A DNA stretch of 64,000 nt from Leptotrichia sp. OH3620_COT-345. GTDB taxonomy: Bacteria; Fusobacteriota; Fusobacteriia; Fusobacteriales; Leptotrichiaceae. Below are positions 60,541 through 64,000 of the stretch, one piece after another. The stretch is from the NCBI RefSeq assembly GCF_003932895.1, contig NZ_RQYW01000006.1, positions 49,243 through 113,242 on the forward strand. The letters run 5' to 3'. A program made the position numbers and the translations under genes. The stretch's first letter is position 1; each line of letters opens with the position of its first letter. The notes under the pieces are model-generated. The model saw only the letters and a list, made by a program, of their open reading frames with translations, was not told the DNA's origin and ran no database searches.

Positions 60541-62505
60541 ATGAAAACATGGAACAGTTTTAGATTTAGATTGATGATTTTAGTAATATTCATAATTTCA
60601 GGTTTTGTGTGGATTATTGTAAATCTGTTTTACATCCAAATTATAAGGGGAAATGAATGGCAAAAAACAGGAGAACTTCAGTATAAAAGTGAATTTACGG
60701 TAAAATCTAAAAGAGGAAGAATAATTACAGGTGATGGAGAAGTATTAGCATATGACGGTGAAACTTATGATATAGTATTAGACCCGACTCTTGTAGACCC
60801 TGAAAATATAGATAAATTAACGGAGCTTTTGAAAAAAAGTATACCGTCTTTTGATGTTTCCAAAGTTAAGAATGATATTTTGGAAAAAAGAAAGCAAAAT
60901 AAAAAATATCTGAAATTGGACTATGTGCTTGGATATAATGAAAAAAAAGATATTCTGGATATTCTTTCCAAAGACAAAAGTTTAAAATCAGGTGTATTTT
61001 TTGAAACCAATTATATAAGAAATTATATAAAAAACAGAGCCTTTCAGGAAACGATAGGTTACCTGGATGTTGAAAATAAAGGAATATACGGTATTGAAAA
61101 AACATATAATGACCAACTAACAGGAGTGGACGGAGTTATAGAAGGATTTAGAATACCTAGGAAATTTACTACAATTTCGGCATTAAAAGATACGAAAGAA
61201 GTAGTTCTGGCAAAAAATGGAAACAATATATTTTTAACATTGGACAGTGTGCTGCAATATACTCTGGATGATGAATTAAGAAAGACATATGAGCAATACA
61301 GTGCAGTTTCTGCAATGGGTATATTAATGGAAGTGGAAACAGGGAAAATACTTGCAATGTCATCTTATCCCAAGGCTAGAAATAATGCCGAAGTCAAAAA
61401 CAGGCCTATAACCGATTTATTTGAACCGGGATCCATATTCAAACCGATTACGGTTGCAGCAGGAATGCAGGCAGGTGTAATAAATCAGAACAGTATTATA
61501 GAATCAAGCGGAAATATAAAAGTAGCCGACAGGGTTATAAAAGATCATGATTCTTCAACAACAGGAAGTTTAAATCTGGAAAGTCTTATAGCAAAATCCG
61601 GAAATGTGGGAATGGTAAAAATAGCTCAAATGATGAAAAATAAGGATTTTTATTCATATCTTGAAAAAGTAGGATTAGGTAAAAAAACGGGAATAGATAC
61701 TTTTTCTGAGACTACTCAGAAACTTTTACCTTTAAAAGAAATGACCGAAGTAAAAAAATCCAATATTTCTTTCGGTCAAGGAATAGCAATGACTCAGATT
61801 CAAATGCTTATGGCACTTAATACAGTAATAAATCATGGAAAACTTATAAAGCCATATTTAGTTGATCATATAGAAGATGAAGAAGGAAATATTGTTTTAC
61901 AAAATTCTCCTGTAGTACTTGAAAATGTGTTCAGTGAAGAAATTTCAAAGCTGAACAGATATTATATGGAAGCTGTTGTGACTAAAGGGACCGGAAGAGG
62001 AGCTCAGGTACAGGGGTACAGAATCGGAGGAAAAACGGGAACTGCACAAAAATCAGGAGCAAGAGGATACGAAGCAGGAAAATATTTCAGTTCATTTTTT
62101 GCATTTTTTCCTGTGGAAAATCCTAAATATGCTATTCTAATAACGATAAATGAACCGCAAGGAGCTTATTACGGTGCAGCAGTTGCATTGCCGTCAGCAA
62201 AACAGGTGTTGGAAAAACTGATTAAATATAAAGGAATAAATCCTCAGGGGGTCATAGTAGAGAAAAAACAACAGTCTATGATAACTTTAACAGCAAAAAA
62301 TGATTTAAAGAAAATAGCTGAAGAATTCGGGAAAGACATAATGCCCAATCTAGGGGGTATAAGTCTTAGAGAACTGCTTTCGGTGTATCCGCAGGAGAAA
62401 TTTCCAAAATATAAAATTAGCGGAAGCGGCAAAGTCAAAGAGCAGTTACCTCTGGCAGGAGCTAAGCTGACTAAGGACACTGAAATAAAAATAGTTCTGG
62501 AATAA
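60541..62505 (+). CDS. ftsI: Class B penicillin-binding protein with PASTA domain
   Basis: A 654-residue transpeptidase for septal peptidoglycan. A membrane helix at ~11-30 precedes the pedestal domain (KSKRGRIITGDGEVLAYDG). The catalytic site has S298 and K301 in PGSIFKP, S353-G-N355 and K498-T-G in GGKTGTAQK. A PASTA domain follows (about residues 580-654, LGGISLRELLSVYP … SGSGKVKEQLPLAGAKL). AGGAGTA precedes the ATG. FtsI is preferred over PBP2-type because of the division-like layout and PASTA tail. No mra/mur genes are adjacent. Confidence 0.9.
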   Translation: MKTWNSFRFRLMILVIFIISGFVWIIVNLFYIQIIRGNEWQKTGELQYKSEFTVKSKRGRIITGDGEVLAYDGETYDIVLDPTLVDPENIDKLTELLKKSIPSFDVSKVKNDILEKRKQNKKYLKLDYVLGYNEKKDILDILSKDKSLKSGVFFETNYIRNYIKNRAFQETIGYLDVENKGIYGIEKTYNDQLTGVDGVIEGFRIPRKFTTISALKDTKEVVLAKNGNNIFLTLDSVLQYTLDDELRKTYEQYSAVSAMGILMEVETGKILAMSSYPKARNNAEVKNRPITDLFEPGSIFKPITVAAGMQAGVINQNSIIESSGNIKVADRVIKDHDSSTTGSLNLESLIAKSGNVGMVKIAQMMKNKDFYSYLEKVGLGKKTGIDTFSETTQKLLPLKEMTEVKKSNISFGQGIAMTQIQMLMALNTVINHGKLIKPYLVDHIEDEEGNIVLQNSPVVLENVFSEEISKLNRYYMEAVVTKGTGRGAQVQGYRIGGKTGTAQKSGARGYEAGKYFSSFFAFFPVENPKYAILITINEPQGAYYGAAVALPSAKQVLEKLIKYKGINPQGVIVEKKQQSMITLTAKNDLKKIAEEFGKDIMPNLGGISLRELLSVYPQEKFPKYKISGSGKVKEQLPLAGAKLTKDTEIKIVLE

Positions 62506-62555
62506 AAGCAAATATGGAATATGGAAATTTAATAAAACGCGAAACAGAGGTCGTT

Positions 62556-64000
62556 ATGTATTATTATCAGATGTATATTGAAAATAATAAAAATATATAT
62601 ACATATAAATCCAAAAATAAATATGAAATTGGGGAATGGTGTATTGTTAATTTTGTGAATAGAAATAAAATGGGTCTTGTACTTTCTGAAATCAATGAAG
62701 AAGAGTTGACAATAAGTGTAGAGAAAATAAAGTTTATTTCGGCTAAAGCACCTGTACTTTCAATTCCGTCAGTAATAATGAAACTTATAAAATGGATAAA
62801 GGATTATTATTTAAGTGATTATAATAATGTCATAAAAGCTGTTTATCCCGGAGTATTAAAATTAAATTATTCCAAAAAAGCGATATATGTCAAAGACTTG
62901 GAAAATGGCAAAAAAAATGTTCCTCAACTTTTTGAACAGAAAAAAGATGGTGAAAAATCAAGTAATATTGAAAAATTCAATGAATATATGAAAAAGAAAA
63001 GAGAAATTACATTTCTGACATTACGGAAAAATTTTTCTGAAGAAATTGTAAATAAAGCTATAAAAGAAAAAGCCATTATTATTGAAAAATTAATAACAAA
63101 ATCCAAAGTAAAAGAAAAAGAGAATTTAAAAAGTCGTATTTTAAAGGATAATATAATTTTAAATACGGAACAGAGGAAAGCGGTAAATAAGATTAGAAAT
63201 AAAGCCAGTATGTTTTATTTGTTGAAAGGTGTTACAGGTTCAGGAAAAACTGAAATATACATGGATTTAATAAAAGAAGCTTTGGAAACCGGATATGGGA
63301 GTATATTTCTCGTGCCTGAAATTTCACTGACTGCCCAAATGGTTCAAAGACTTGAGCGACAATTTTCCGATGTAGTGGCGGTTCTTCACAGCAAGCTGTC
63401 AGATAGTGAAAAAAAGAAGGAATGGGCATATATAAGAAACGGAGATAAGAAAGTTGTAATAGGTGCAAGATCGGCAATATTTGCTCCTGTGAAAAATTTG
63501 AAATATATTATAATTGATGAAGAACATGAAAATACATATAAGCAGGATAACAATCCGAGATACCATGTAAAAAATGTAGCTATAAAAAGAGCGATAATAG
63601 AAAAAAACATAAAGGTAATTTTCGGTTCGGCAACACCTTCATTTGAATCTTATTATCAAGCAAAAACAGGAGATTTAGAGCTTATCGAATTGAAAGAAAG
63701 ATTTAACAACGCAAAAATACCTGAATATGAAATAGTTGATTTAAACAATACTCCTGACAACTTTTCAAAAGAACTTCTCAGACATATATCCGAAACACTT
63801 CGAAAAAAGGAGCAGGTTCTTTTGATTCTTAATAGAAAGGCATTTTCAAATCTGCTGAAATGTAAAGAATGCGGCGAGATACCTATTTGTCATAACTGTA
63901 GTATATCCCTTAGTTATTATAAATATGAAAATAAATTGAAATGCAGTTACTGCGGGTATGGAGAAGGATTCAGTAAAAAATGTACAAGCTGTGGAAGTAA
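62556..64000 (+). CDS. priA: Primosomal protein N' (PriA helicase), 5' part
   Basis: At least 481 codons are seen; the gene runs off the window with no stop. PriA restarts stalled replication forks. The 3'-DNA-binding domain is at the N-terminus (VNFVNRNKMGLVLS … YPGVL), then Walker A GVTGSGKTEIYMD, DEEH in IIDEEHENTYKQDNNPRYH, FGSATPSFESYYQA, and zinc-binding Cys pairs CKECGEIPICHNC and CSYCGYGEGFSKKCTSC. AGAGG precedes the ATG. Identity is certain. Confidence 0.95.
   Translation, partial: MYYYQMYIENNKNIYTYKSKNKYEIGEWCIVNFVNRNKMGLVLSEINEEELTISVEKIKFISAKAPVLSIPSVIMKLIKWIKDYYLSDYNNVIKAVYPGVLKLNYSKKAIYVKDLENGKKNVPQLFEQKKDGEKSSNIEKFNEYMKKKREITFLTLRKNFSEEIVNKAIKEKAIIIEKLITKSKVKEKENLKSRILKDNIILNTEQRKAVNKIRNKASMFYLLKGVTGSGKTEIYMDLIKEALETGYGSIFLVPEISLTAQMVQRLERQFSDVVAVLHSKLSDSEKKKEWAYIRNGDKKVVIGARSAIFAPVKNLKYIIIDEEHENTYKQDNNPRYHVKNVAIKRAIIEKNIKVIFGSATPSFESYYQAKTGDLELIELKERFNNAKIPEYEIVDLNNTPDNFSKELLRHISETLRKKEQVLLILNRKAFSNLLKCKECGEIPICHNCSISLSYYKYENKLKCSYCGYGEGFSKKCTSCGS

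Noticed and set aside
1..64000. CRISPR arrays, tRNA or rRNA genes
   Set aside because: No regularly spaced repeats and no tRNA or rRNA signatures were seen; only tmRNA was found among structural RNAs.

Overview
The window is a low-GC chromosomal segment from a Gram-negative, fermentative anaerobe. An outer-membrane beta-barrel of the MipA/OmpV type, glycyl radical metabolism, GatCAB, very AT-rich codon use and an alanine-rich tmRNA tag (GNDNYALAA) together suggest the Fusobacteriota. Leptotrichiaceae (Leptotrichia or a close relative) is my best guess, but it is inferred without any database search.

Layout. (1) 1-1148 is the 3' part of guaA. (2) 1134-14139 is a ~13 kb integrative mobilizable element inserted in the last codons of guaA. 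An identical 11-bp core marks each end, and the element rebuilds the guaA stop codon. Its order is: a DUF4365 gene and a small partner; an XRE repressor divergent from excisionase and tyrosine integrase; a ribbon-helix-helix-like gene; a PrimPol-type primase and a VirE-type helicase; a putative oriT, MobC and relaxase. Cargo follows: a type II restriction-modification pair (C5 methyltransferase with its own HTH, and an Eco47II/Sau96I-like nuclease), then an MBL-fold protein and a four-helix membrane protein of unknown role. No type IV secretion or coupling gene is present, so it should need a helper element to move. (3) 14140-15100 is decayed sequence with gene remnants. (4) 15165-19091 holds two PepSY proteins, an OmpR/EnvZ-type two-component system and a convergent membrane protein.

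(5) 19399-25771 is a TetR-controlled cluster (MFS exporter, FtsX-like permease, ABC ATPase, outer-membrane barrel). Its codon flavour differs from its neighbours and it looks acquired. (6) 26072-30413 mixes an azoreductase-like gene, IS30 and ISLre2 remnants, a low-molecular-weight phosphatase, a GNAT gene and a broken GNAT gene. (7) 30430-37428 holds pyrD, selO and a YbiW-like glycyl radical enzyme with its activase, divergent from a DeoR regulator with a clear operator. (8) 37925-46079 holds arsR-type, sfsA, yajC, amidase, GerMN, yqeK, rnr, smpB, a broken traX and ssrA (tmRNA).

(9) 46390-50916 holds a DMT permease and a phosphonate-type ABC transporter. (10) 51169-64000 is core housekeeping: ftsK, mreB, scpB, a pseudouridine synthase, a HAD phosphatase, gatC, gatA, gatB, a PASTA class B penicillin-binding protein, and priA running off the window end.

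The most interesting parts are the element's control architecture and its cargo. One palindrome occurs complete at the integrase promoter and as matching halves just inside both ends. The unassigned MBL/membrane-protein pair sits directly behind a restriction-modification system.
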